Assembly (NCBI RefSeq): GCF_000315625.1
Contig: NW_005434658.1
Coordinates: 110,874 to 137,193 of the forward strand
Length of the DNA stretch: 26,320 nt
Direction of reading: 5' to 3'
Source of the DNA: Guillardia theta CCMP2712
Taxonomy: Eukaryota; Cryptophyceae; Pyrenomonadales; Geminigeraceae
Shown: positions 17,571 through 26,320 of the stretch, in pieces
Layout of the letters: each line of letters begins with the position of its first letter
How positions within the stretch are numbered: the first letter of the stretch is position 1
Translations under genes and position numbers: made by a program
The notes under the pieces: model-generated
The model's database searches: none
The model's input: only the letters and a program-made list of their open reading frames with translations
What the model was told of the DNA's origin: nothing

Positions 17571-20500
17571 CTACAAGAGGTCCAGGAGCAACTTTCTATA
17601 CAGGATTTGATAGGAGCGATGCCTGCCCTGAAGGTGTAGCAAGGTGAGAGAAGAACAAGAGTAGTGAGAGGAGGAGAAAAACAAGAGTAGTAAGCGGAGA
17701 AGAACAAGAGCAGTGAGAGGAAAAAGATACCACGAATGAGAGGAGGAGAGAAATGACGAGAAGGGAAGTATCACGGATATCCTAGACTCACCCGGAGGCA
17801 AAGAAACAAAGTGTCGAAGACTTGTCAAGCATTTCCTCCACCTGACAATGGTTTACTGCCATCGCTTCTTCTCCATGCCCTGTCACATTGAACCCTTCTC
17901 CCAGTGGCGACGAGATCCAGCAATTGGTACCCTGCGTGGGACGCTGAGCATAACCGAGGAGAGAGGGGAGGAGAAAAGTGAGAGGAAGAGGAAGAGGAAG
18001 AGGAGGAAGAGAAAAGGAAGAGGAAGAAGAGGAAGAAGAGGCAGGTTGATGACGGCATCAGGACGTAAAGGAGAAGGCAGGTGCTTAGGATGGAAGGAGA
18101 AGGGGGAGGGAGGGAGGGAGGAGGAGGAGGAGGAGGAAGATGAGGATGAGGAGGGCGAGGTAGGGCGTTACCTGCTGTGCCTTTGACAGCAGCGCGGAGG
18201 TTGACATCTCGTGCTTGTTGGCAGTCGAGACGAGGAACTCAAAGGAGTCAGCAGAGGCTGCAGGGGAGCTGGCAATGGCGAGAAAGATTGTTTCCCGGTC
18301 CTCCTCTACCTCCCTCCTCATCTGAAGCTTCACATGCTGGCCCGGGGCCTGAGACTCCTTTCAAACAAGGAGGTGGAGGAAGAGGAAGAAACAGAGACGA
18401 GAGGAGGGGCTGACAGCAAGAGGAAGCAGGCAGAGCGTACTGGTGAGTGCGACAGGGCTGAAACGAGGTGGAGGGGAAGTGAAGAAAGGAGCAGGCGGAA
18501 ATGGAAGAGAAGGAGAGGCAAGCAGAGCGTAAGAGAGGAGGGGATCAAGGAAAATTTGTAGAGGATGGTAGGGTATAAGAGCGTAGGAGAAGGTAAGAGA
18601 GTGGCGGGGGAGGGCCGAGAAAGGGGGAGGAGAGGGGGAGGGAGGGGAGGAGAGAAGGACCAGATACCTTGTGCTGTTGTGCGAGGCTGGGGGGTACCTT
18701 GAGGATGACCCGGTGGAGGGACTGGTTCACTTGCTCCACCAGTACGGCTGTCGCCTCCTGCATGTCGCCCGACTTGGCCTGCAGGTGAGTGAGCTGAAGA
18801 TCTTACCCGAGTTGAGGAGCTACGAGAGGAAACGTCTCGATGACCTGTTGCACAGGCAGCAGCTTCTGTGACCTCTGAGCACCGGGAGGAGACGCGTGCT
18901 CCTGCTCCGAGCTGCCTCGCTCCATCGTCGTCGTGTGTTTCGCATCCTCGTCCGAGGAGGTCGGGCTCGCGCTCCTCCTCTTTTTCTTCTCCTTCCTCAC
19001 GTTCCTCTGGATGGACTCCACAAGCCGGATCATGTGCTTGTGCTGCCTTGCGTGGTCCTTGGTGTAGATGTCGAAGTAGTGGACGTCAGGCCGCGTCCTC
19101 TGAGCTGCCAGGAGGGTGTCAGGGGTCGAGGACCTCGTTATCCTCTTCTTCTCCTTGAGCCGCAGCTTCTCCCCCCGCCCGTCAGTCATCCAGGGCATCT
19201 CCTGGATGGAGGAGACGAACTGTCTGCTGTCAATCGTCCTGGACGAGCCCCGGGACCAGGAGGAGTCCAGCAGAGATCGGACCCCGTGATCAGCATCGAT
19301 CCTCAGGCCTGCCAGCTGCTCCCCGTCTCGCCTCTCCTCCCCGTTCTCTTCCCGCGGCGAAGCGACGAGCGAGGTTCTCCCCGTCCTTGCCAGCTGATCC
19401 TCGATCGACTTCTTAGACGCGCTTACCCGGCATCGAGGTGGGAGAGGACGGGGAAACAAGGGATCCTGCAGCAAGTTTCAGCTCTGAGGGACCTCATGTA
19501 GGGAGTGAGGGGCAAGTTCAGAGTTTGAGGAGCGGTACGATGTCGCAAAGAATAAGTCACAGCAGAACGAGAGGAGAGGAGGAGGGAGAAGAGAACGAGA
19601 AAGTTGCAGTGGGAATAAACGACAAGGAGAGTAAAAGGGTTGAGAAGGAGTGAGGGAGGGCGAAAGGGGGCGGGGGGCGGGGGGCGTTCGGAAGGAAATG
19701 GGGAATGGAAGGAGGGAGAGGGACAGAGAGTCGAGTCTTAGGGGATGAGAATGACGGAGGATGAAAACGATCATCAGCAACCATAGACAACATGTGCCAA
19801 TAAACAAGATGGAGGAAGGCATGGCGGGTGGGGTTACCTTTCTAGGAAGTGAAACATCGTCAGCAGATCGGACCATCGTCCTCGACAAATTCTCCATCTG
19901 CTTCAAGTACACTTCTTCCGCCTCTGAGCTATCCTTCGTTGCAGGATGCTCGTCTCTGATAATCGTCCTCCTCCCTTCTCTCTTGGGGTACGTCTGAGAA
20001 TGAGGGTGGAAATATCGCGCAGGAGATGCATTGGCAGAGTTCAACCCCCTACAAAGATCGAGTTCTCAGTACCTCCCTCCCTTCGCCCCCCCTTTCCTTC
20101 TCTATTCCTTCCCCCCTCCACCTCCCTACCTCTGTTCTCTCTTCCTCTCTCCCTCACTCTGTCCCTTCCCCCTCCTCTCTCCTCGCTCCCCCCTTCCCTC
20201 CCCGCTTCCCCTGCTGCTCTTTTTCCTTCCATATCCTCTTACCCCTGCTCTTCCCTACCTTGACATGTTTTCACTCATCGGCGACAACCCTCTGCTTTGA
20301 CTCTCGGCAGGGCTCTCGAAGCTGACAGAAAGGAAGCTCGAGCCCAGCCTCTGATCCGCCGACCCCTGGGCGATCGAGAAGGAGTCTGCCTTGATGTCTG
20401 GAAATACCTCAACTCTGTTCCTGCTGTCTTCCAGGTGCTGCTGCCTGTTGTCGAACAACTTTTGCATCAGCAGTGTGTTGCTTTTCCTCACGTCCCTGTA

Positions 20501-20833
20501 CTCGAACAGGCTTGACTTCCAGTACGGAGCCTCGTCTCTCTCCTCCTCTTCTTTTCTCCTCCTCGTCGACCTCCTCACCGTTTGTCCTGGACTGTGTTGA
20601 GGAGAGGCCAGAGGTGGGGATCGGTCCTGCGCAGCTGCTGCTCCACGACTCCAGGAGACCCTCAAGATATTCGGAGTTAGCGTCCTCACCTTCACATCCT
20701 CTTCTCCTCCTCTCTGCTCCGCACGAAGTGCTCTCTTCGTGCTGACAGTGGATGCCTTGGAAGTGTCCAGCTGCTGCCTTGCAGCTGAGCCCAGCTCCCT
20801 CATCTCGATGTGCACCAGGTGGACCCCCTCCAT
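17571..20833 (-). CDS. Charged protein of unknown function, 7 exons, 635 aa
   Basis: Family not recognised. Exons 20259-20833, 19838-20048, 18824-19465, 18668-18778, 18172-18348, 17792-17931 and 17571-17622 total 1908 nt = 636 codons with every phase matching; the start is ATG 20833 and the stop TAG 17571-17573. Features in order: an N-terminal basic and Ser-rich region with RRSTRRRKEEEERDEAPYW, then SSLFEYRDVRKSNTLLMQKL (about 110-130), KQMENLSRTMVRSADDVSLP, a middle with KSIEDQLARTGRTS, and RPDVHYFDIYTKDHARQHKH...RLVESIQRNVRKEKKKRR, predicted to be helical and coiled-coil-like. Later come TAVLVEQVNQSLHRVILKVP, QMRREVEEDRETIFLAIASS and STANKHEMSTSALLSKAQQ. There is no TM segment or catalytic motif. 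The composition suggests a cytoskeletal or scaffold protein, but that is inference only. Introns carry purine repeats on the plus strand (17640-17760, 17960-18050, 18360-18660, 19510-19750); the first intron, 20049-20258, is pyrimidine-rich there. Confidence 0.75.
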
Positions 20834-21602
20834 CGTCGGAGCGAGGAGAAGAGCTGAGAAAATGAACTTATCAGATATCGCCTGTAGACTACCCGCACTG
20901 GGCTGGAAAGGGACGAAAATTCTACAGGGAGGGGAGGAAGTTTAGGTCAGGGCAGATGGGCGGGGAATGTGTGAATGGCAGAGACTGGGCGTGAGGGGAG
21001 TAAAAGTGGGGGAAGGGAATGAAAGGAAGATGTGGAATTGAGAACAACAGTCAAAGAAGTGGAGTGAAAGGTTGAGAATGTGTGAAGATACGCCTGCTCT
21101 GTGAGTGATCGACAAAGGAAGTTGTTGAGCAAATCAAAACAGAGAAGTCAACAAATCGTCAAGATTCATTCGCAGAAAGCACAAGAATGGTGTGCTCGAG
21201 AATGAAAGGGATTGAAGCAAGAATGGCAGACACGTATCGGAAGGCGGAGTACAGGCAGGAAGTACAAAGAGAAAACGAAGGGGAAATAGCAATAATGATG
21301 GTGCAGGGAGTAGAAGGATCGAAAGCAGATGTGGGAAGCGTCGTAGCGGAAGCAAATTCGCAAGAGTAGGAAGAGGAGCAGAAGGAGGAGAAGGAGTGGG
21401 GGAGGAGGAGTGGAAGGAGTGGAAGGAGTGGAAGAAAGGGAGGGAGTGGCAAAAGGCGGAGAAGGAGGAGGATGTGAAATTGAAGAAGAGGAGTGGGAGT
21501 AGGAAGAGGAGGAGGAGGAGAAGCAGTAGGAGGAAGAGGAGAAGCAGCAGTAGTAGTAGTAAGTGGAGAAGCAGTAGGAGGAGCAGAAGGAGGAGGAGCA
21601 GG

Positions 21603-21634
<32 letters not shown>

Positions 21635-22529
21635 TAGTAGTAGGAGTAGGAGGAGAATATGGATCTTGTTGTATCAGGTTCATCATTTTCTCTCTCTCTG
21701 GCCTTTTTTTTCCTGCCGCTCTTGTCAATATTTTTTTTCCCATCGTCAACTTTTTCAAAATATTTTAGATCTCATTTAAAATCTAAAAGAAGAGAGGAAA
21801 AATATTTTAAACCGAGACATCTCGCCAACTTTACATTTGTTCCGCTACCAGGCAATCGATTACTACCAAGTTTACATCACCAAAATGTTGAAAATATTTT
21901 GAACAGTAATAAAGAAAGTTAAAATTAGTGAACAAAAATCTGGCTGGACACGCTCGAAACAAACCTTGGTACAAATATAGATATATTTAAATTGATTTCT
22001 TTTTTATTCCGGCATGGATGCTGCTTTCGTACGCGGCATCCACAGAGGAGCATGACGGAGGGGGAGGGAGGGAGGGAGGGAGAGAGGGAGAGAGGGAGAG
22101 GGAAGGAGGGGGAGAGAGAGGGGAGGGAAGGAGGAAGGGATGGAGGGGCAAAGAGAGGGAGGGGGGAGGTGAGCGAGTTGAGTATTTGAGGGAGGGAGGG
22201 AGGGGAGGGGAGGGGAGGGGAGGGAGGGGCAGAACGTTTGCTGTGGTTGGAGCAGGCACGTGATCAAAGGGATGAGATTGCAGATCAAGAAGCATAGATG
22301 ATAATTTTCAACGCGATCATTAACGCGCATACGTAGGTGGACAGCAACCCAAGAATGGCGAACTGTTTCTTTGAAGACTTACTGATGGTCTGGGAAGCAA
22401 AGCTGCATATCTCAATCTAGACAGGATTTGTATCATTTTTTTCAGAAGCCCGTGATCCTTGTTCCTCGCATTGGACAAGTTGAGGAAGTTGAGGGGGAAG
22501 GACAATCAGCATAGGAAAGACGAGCAACC
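20834..22529. other. 1.7-kb divergent intergenic region
   Basis: Separates the minus-strand 635-aa gene from the plus-strand channel gene, so both promoters should lie here. It contains a purine tract with GGAGGAG, GCAGGA and AGTAGTAGT repeats (21370-21655), an AT-rich segment with AAAATATTTTA words (21725-21915), and a GGGAGGGA tract (22060-22230). A 60-codon frame from ATG 21187 (MVCSRMKGIEARMADTYRKA) is open but unsupported by homology or splicing. Confidence 0.5.
22060..22229. repeat. (GGGA/GAGA)n purine tract
   Basis: Imperfect GGGAGGGA, GGGAGAGA and GGGGA units on the plus strand, 300-470 bp upstream of the channel gene's ATG. Runs of three to four guanines at regular spacing could form G-quadruplex or triplex DNA. 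No gene covers it. Confidence 0.8.
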
Positions 22530-25500
22530 ATGGCGTTTGTCATGAGGAGAATGCATGTGAAGCAAGCAAAGGCAGGGGCACAAGAATCTTTAGAAGCGCT
22601 CGAGGCGACAGCAACGCAGAAGATGCTGTTAGAAACGAACTTTCGCATCGCAGATATCGAAGGCATCCTTTACGACGAGGTGACAGGTGGTGTCTTCTCT
22701 GGGGGATTTTGACCGGCGCATGCACGCGCAGGTTCTGGAGAAGATGAGCGCAGAGAGGAGGTTTCAGAAGCGACGAGTGATATTGACCAGAGACAAGATG
22801 GTACAGCATGACGAGGAGAGGAGGGAAAAGACTCTGATGCTGCGCCAGATGTTCTGCCGTGAGAACGACGCCCACGTGAAAGAGTTCATCCCTCTTGCTG
22901 AGATTGCCCTGGTGAGTGGAGACCGTTTCTTGACTCAAGACATGTCTCTTATCATCATCACTGCCCTCCTGCTCCTGCTCCTCCTCCTGCTCCTCCTGCT
23001 CCTCCTGCTCCTGCTCTCCGCTATCTCCACCCCCCCCCCCTTCCTCCCCAAGTGATCCTCCATCTGCTCCTCTTCCTCTTCATTCTTCCTCATTATTTGC
23101 ACAATCAGTCTCTCTTTCTCTTACAATCACAGCCATCATAATACTCCTTCAGTCTTGTGATTTGGCACCAGAGCTGTCCCTGTCCCTGTCCCTTTCTGTC
23201 TCCCTCTCTTCATTCGGCTTGGTTTTTCCCTCCTCGTGCTCACATGCGTTCATTCAGAATGGCGAGCGCAGCTCTACCTCTGCTCAGGACTCTCGCATGG
23301 ACCTGCTCAACGAAGATTCTCCCGGAGCCATATATGATATCAACACCGAGAAGGATGGGTTCAACTCCGGGAGGACCTTCACGTTCCGGTGAAGTATGGG
23401 AGGGAGGGAGGGAGGGAGGGAGGGAGGAAGGAAGGGAGGAGAGAGGGAGAGGATGGAGAGGATTGAGAGGACGAAAGAACTAAAGTTGTCGTGATCAGCT
23501 TTATAAACGAGGGGGAGAGGGCGATATTCACGCAGCTTCTTATCAAGTAATCCTTGTCCTGATGTGAGGTATGGGGTTGACTTAGATTCGCCTCCAGGCT
23601 CTGTAAGGAGCAAAAGAGAGAGCGGGCACGCGCAGGGAGCACAGCGTGAGAGTCCTACGATTTGACTTGAATGCGGCAGTTGAGACTTGGTGTAGATTCC
23701 AAAGGTTTCAAGCGAAAGTCGCAGCGTTTTACTCGTCAAATGCAGTTCAGGTGAGAATATCGTGTTGTAAACGTGCTGCTACGAACGAAATGAGATAGAG
23801 ATGGAGACGGAGACGATACAAGTGAGGTCGGAATTATGTTGATCATTGAGAATTGAGAACAACGCTCCTTGGTACTGATGCTGATGATGAATACAAATCT
23901 TGAATGGTATGCTGGTAGATGAGCAGGGTGAGGAACATACACGCGATGATGTTATTCTAGAAGCAAAATATGCTTGACTGATGGTGCGATCGAAATGATC
24001 TGTAGGCGAGATGAAAGAGTTACACACTTGTGTCGATATCTCAGAGCCTGAAAGAATGCTCACTTCAACATGTTTGTAAACGTTTCTCGCAGGGGTTTGT
24101 TGCAGTCTTGATCTTTGCAAACTTTATCGCCAATGCAATCGAGTCAGAGATCAAACCAGGTTAATTCACCTGCTGTGATGAGTATTAAACGACATGATCT
24201 CGTTTCAAAGCGGAAGGAACTCAGGTCGCCAAGAATTTCTCGACGCTCGATCTCATCTTCACGGTTTGTGTCAAATCCTCACTACACTCTCATCTTTGCT
24301 TGCTCAACCTTTCCCCTGACTTGTTCTGCTCATTCTTGTTTGAACAGATCTTGTTCACGATCGAGCTGTGCCTTAACCTGCTCGCTTCTTGGTTCTGGCC
24401 CTTTGTTCAAGACGGCTGGAGCATGTTTGACCTGGTACTTGTCGATCGTTCTCGCTCCTGGTCTCATTTCAGTATGACAGGTTGTCGTCACCGTTTCACT
24501 CTTGGCCCTCGTGCTCAGCGAGCTACCGGGAGTGAATGTTTTACGATTGATGAGGTGAGTGACTTACTATACAACCACCGCCAACACAAGCCACTCTCCG
24601 TTCTCCTCCTCCTCCCGCTCCTCCCGCTCCTCCTCCTCCCGCTCCTCCTCCTCCCGCTCCTCCTCTTCCTCATCGTTGTTTTCCTTCTCTTATCCCCTCC
24701 GTGCCTCATCTTCCTTTGACTACACGTTCTCCTTTTTCATCGTCATCCAACAATCCCCTCCAACACCACATAATCCTCATCTCAAGTTTATCTCCAGGGC
24801 TTTCCGAGTGATGCGCCTCTTCGGAAGACTAGCTTCTCTTCGCCTCGTGAGCCCACCAGGAAGCGAGTTGCCTGTACTGACGTCTCGATGTGATTTCAGA
24901 TCATTAACTCCCTGTGCTCCTCCATCGTCCCTGTTCTCAACGCGTTCCTGATCATGTTGTTGATAACTTCCATCTATGCGATCTTGGTGTGCGCCAGGTG
25001 TTGTCATGGCATGTTCCAGGTGATCCATATGACAGGCCGTTAATTTCTTCGGGAGTACAAGTCCAGAATACTTTGGGACTTTCACTGCGGCGCTGCTGAC
25101 AATGTTCCAAGTCTGTACTGGTGAGCGATGGGGAGGAGGGAAGAGGACAGGAGGAGTTAGGAGAGGAGGAGAGGATAGGACAGGATGAGAGGGGAGAAGG
25201 GAAAAGAAGGGAAAGGAATTAAGAGAAGGAGGTGAAGCGAGGGAGAGAGGAGGAGGAGAGGGTGGGGCAAGTGACTTGATGGCAGGGGACAGTTGGGCGT
25301 CTTCGATCGCCCGGCCGTTGATCTTTGACCCTCTAGTCGATCCTGCGCAGGCCAAGATGAAAGGCATGCCTGCAGTCTTCTTCGTCTCTTTCATTGTCAT
25401 CGTCGGCTGGACGCTCTTGCAGGTGCGGGGGTTCCATCCAAGTTTGACATCTTTTTCCCTGTTGTTTTGAGCCCCTTCGCCTTGTCAAACTTCAAATTTG

Positions 25501-25649
25501 ACACGGGGGTGTCATCCGCCCTGGTTGACGACTCGTGGTTCATTTTCTCAGGTGGTCGTGGCTGTCCTGCTGGACAACTTCACCGCCGCTGCCGACCGAG
25601 AGAAAGAAAGAATCATGCAAATCAAGGCTGAGAAGAACAACCAGAAGGT

Positions 25650-25746
<97 letters not shown>

Positions 25747-26320
25747 CCTTCCTACCCCTCCTCCTCCTCCTCTCAGCCTCGTTGCAGGTGTCGCACGTCT
25801 TGGACCCTCTGCTCTCGTCGTTCATCCACTTCGAGACTTCAAGAGATCTCTCAGATCGCATCGTCTCTCTCTTTCAAGTAGGATGCCTTCCTCCCTCCCT
25901 CCTCCTCCTGATTTGGGGGTGATGATGATGGTGATGGTGGTGATGGTGGTGATGGTGGTGATGGTGGTGATGGTGGTGATGGTGATGGTGGTGCTGCTAA
26001 CAAGGCACAATCGCTGTCTTCTCTTCCTTTACCTCTATCCTCTTTTGCTTCCCTTCTCTGCCTCCTTCCATCTGATTGCTCTTTCTCCTTCACCATCTTC
26101 CGACGCATCCTCCTCGTTTTCATCCCCTCGCTCATTCCTCGTCGTCTCTTCCTCAACTTCAGTTGCTAAGCTTCTCCAGGCTCTCGACATCGACGACTCC
26201 AACACTGTCAATTTCTCTAAGCTCCGCGAAGGCCTACGAAAGTTCAAGGTAGAGCTGGAGGAGGATGGAGGAGGATGGATGGAGGAGGAGGAGGAGGACC
26301 GAGAAATATGATGGGCGACA
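22530..26320 (+). CDS. Single-domain voltage-gated cation channel with EF-hand-like tail (EukCat/CatSper/BacNav-like), 3' end off window
   Basis: Six-TM voltage-gated Na+/Ca2+-type channel, expected to form tetramers in the plasma or flagellar membrane. Exons: 22530-22679, 22732-22911, 23258-23388, 23636-23750, 24093-24159, 24211-24263, 24348-24434, 24481-24554, 24798-24846, 24900-24986, 25036-25120, 25286-25422, 25552-25647, 25788-25877 and 26171-26248 (the last may continue); phases agree, about 493 residues. S1 VAVLIFANFIANAI (about 195-208); S2 LDLIFTILFTIELCLNLL; S3 MFDLVVVTVSLLALVL; S4 VLRLMRAFRVMRLFGRL with arginines every third residue (about 280-297); S5 SIVPVLNAFLIMLLITSIYA; pore helix and filter TAALLTMFQVCTGDSWAS (about 346-364) then SIARPL; S6 AVFFVSFIVIVGWTLLQVVV then AVLLDNF. 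After S6 come a charged helix (REKERIMQIKAEKNNQK) and an EF-hand-like DIDDSNTVNFSK. It could extend past the window. Confidence 0.92.
22964..23020. repeat. (CTCCTG/CTC)n in channel intron 2
   Basis: Pyrimidine repeat CTGCTCCTCCTGCTC in the 346-nt intron 22912-23257, followed by a C10 run at about 23032-23041. It creates a poly-Leu frame that is not part of the protein. Confidence 0.85.
23399..23461. repeat. (GGGA)n tract in a channel intron
   Basis: GGGAGGGAGGGA repeat in the intron 23389-23635, just after the GTGAAG donor of exon 3. It is purine-rich in the transcript, opposite to the pyrimidine tracts in the other channel introns. Confidence 0.8.
24602..24666. repeat. (CTCCTCCTCCCG)n in a channel intron
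   Basis: CTCCTC and CCCGCTCCTC units inside the 243-nt intron 24555-24797, between the exons encoding LRLMR and AFRVMR, that is, inside the S4 coding segment. The long open frames across it are spurious. Confidence 0.85.
25648..25746. repeat. (CTCCTG)n hexanucleotide array starting at the splice donor
   Basis: About 16 near-perfect TCCTGC/CTCCTG units. The array begins within a few bases of the donor of exon 13 (AAG|GTCTCC) in the 140-nt intron 25648-25787. It reads as poly-SerCys, poly-ProAla or poly-LeuLeu in the three frames; 15 to 17 units keep every frame open, so retention of the intron would add a repeat peptide. Confidence 0.9.
25918..25996. repeat. (GATGGTGGT)n minisatellite in the last channel intron
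   Basis: About eight GGTGGTGAT units and preceding GATGATGATG in the intron 25878-26170, between the exons encoding IVSLFQ and LLQALDIDD. No coding role is expected. Confidence 0.88.

Noticed and set aside
21159-21758. 199-codon minus-strand Pro/Ala/Thr-rich frame
   Set aside because: Translation of GGAGCAGGAGCAG and AGTAGTAGT repeats; it lacks splice partners and domain features.
1325-26170. Idea that intron repeats are always pyrimidine-rich in the transcript strand
   Set aside because: True for the transporter, ankyrin and most channel introns, but 20049-20258, 23389-23635 and 25121-25285 are purine-rich in the sense strand.

Overview
The window is nuclear DNA of a unicellular, probably flagellated, intron-rich eukaryote. 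Its genes are cut into many small exons by GT-AG introns, most of them 43-67 nt. They use the standard code and sit among long microsatellite and minisatellite tracts. A PACRG gene (axoneme/basal body), a single-domain voltage-gated cation channel and a BCCT-type transporter together suggest an alga. The short introns and mixed GC content would suit a cryptophyte such as Guillardia theta, but that is inference. All exon models below were built by hand from splice signals, reading-frame phase and family motifs.

Layout. (1) 1-3087, minus: BCCT-family betaine/choline/carnitine-type transporter, 3' end off the left edge, with a 38-bp minisatellite inside an intron that appears to be GC-AG. (2) 3479-4066, minus: small one-TM protein of unknown function, 4 exons. 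(3) 4831-5640: first of three unusual GC-rich blocks built from self-complementary short words. (4) 5718-7697, minus: ankyrin-repeat protein, about 15 exons. (5) 7740-8370: second GC-rich block. (6) 8617-11640: three copies of an intronless gene with a CENP-B/Psq-like helix-turn-helix; two are intact and near-identical over 625 bp, the third is a decayed inverted remnant. (7) 11690-13300: third GC-rich block, opening with a 44-bp perfect inverted repeat around a 38-bp tandem duplication. (8) about 14336-15739, plus: PACRG. (9) 15732-16350, minus: tentative tiny membrane protein. (10) 17571-20833, minus: 635-aa charged protein of unknown function, 7 exons with perfect phase. (11) 22530 to the right edge, plus: single-domain voltage-gated cation channel with S1-S6, a TGDSW pore motif and a C-terminal EF-hand-like segment.

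The most unusual part is 7740-13300: intronless HTH genes enclosed by k-mer-biased GC-rich blocks in an otherwise intron-dense locus. It looks like a mobile or recently amplified element. The other genes are ordinary single-copy eukaryotic genes and show no operon-like relation. PACRG and perhaps the channel fit a ciliary/flagellar cell, and the transporter fits osmolyte uptake.
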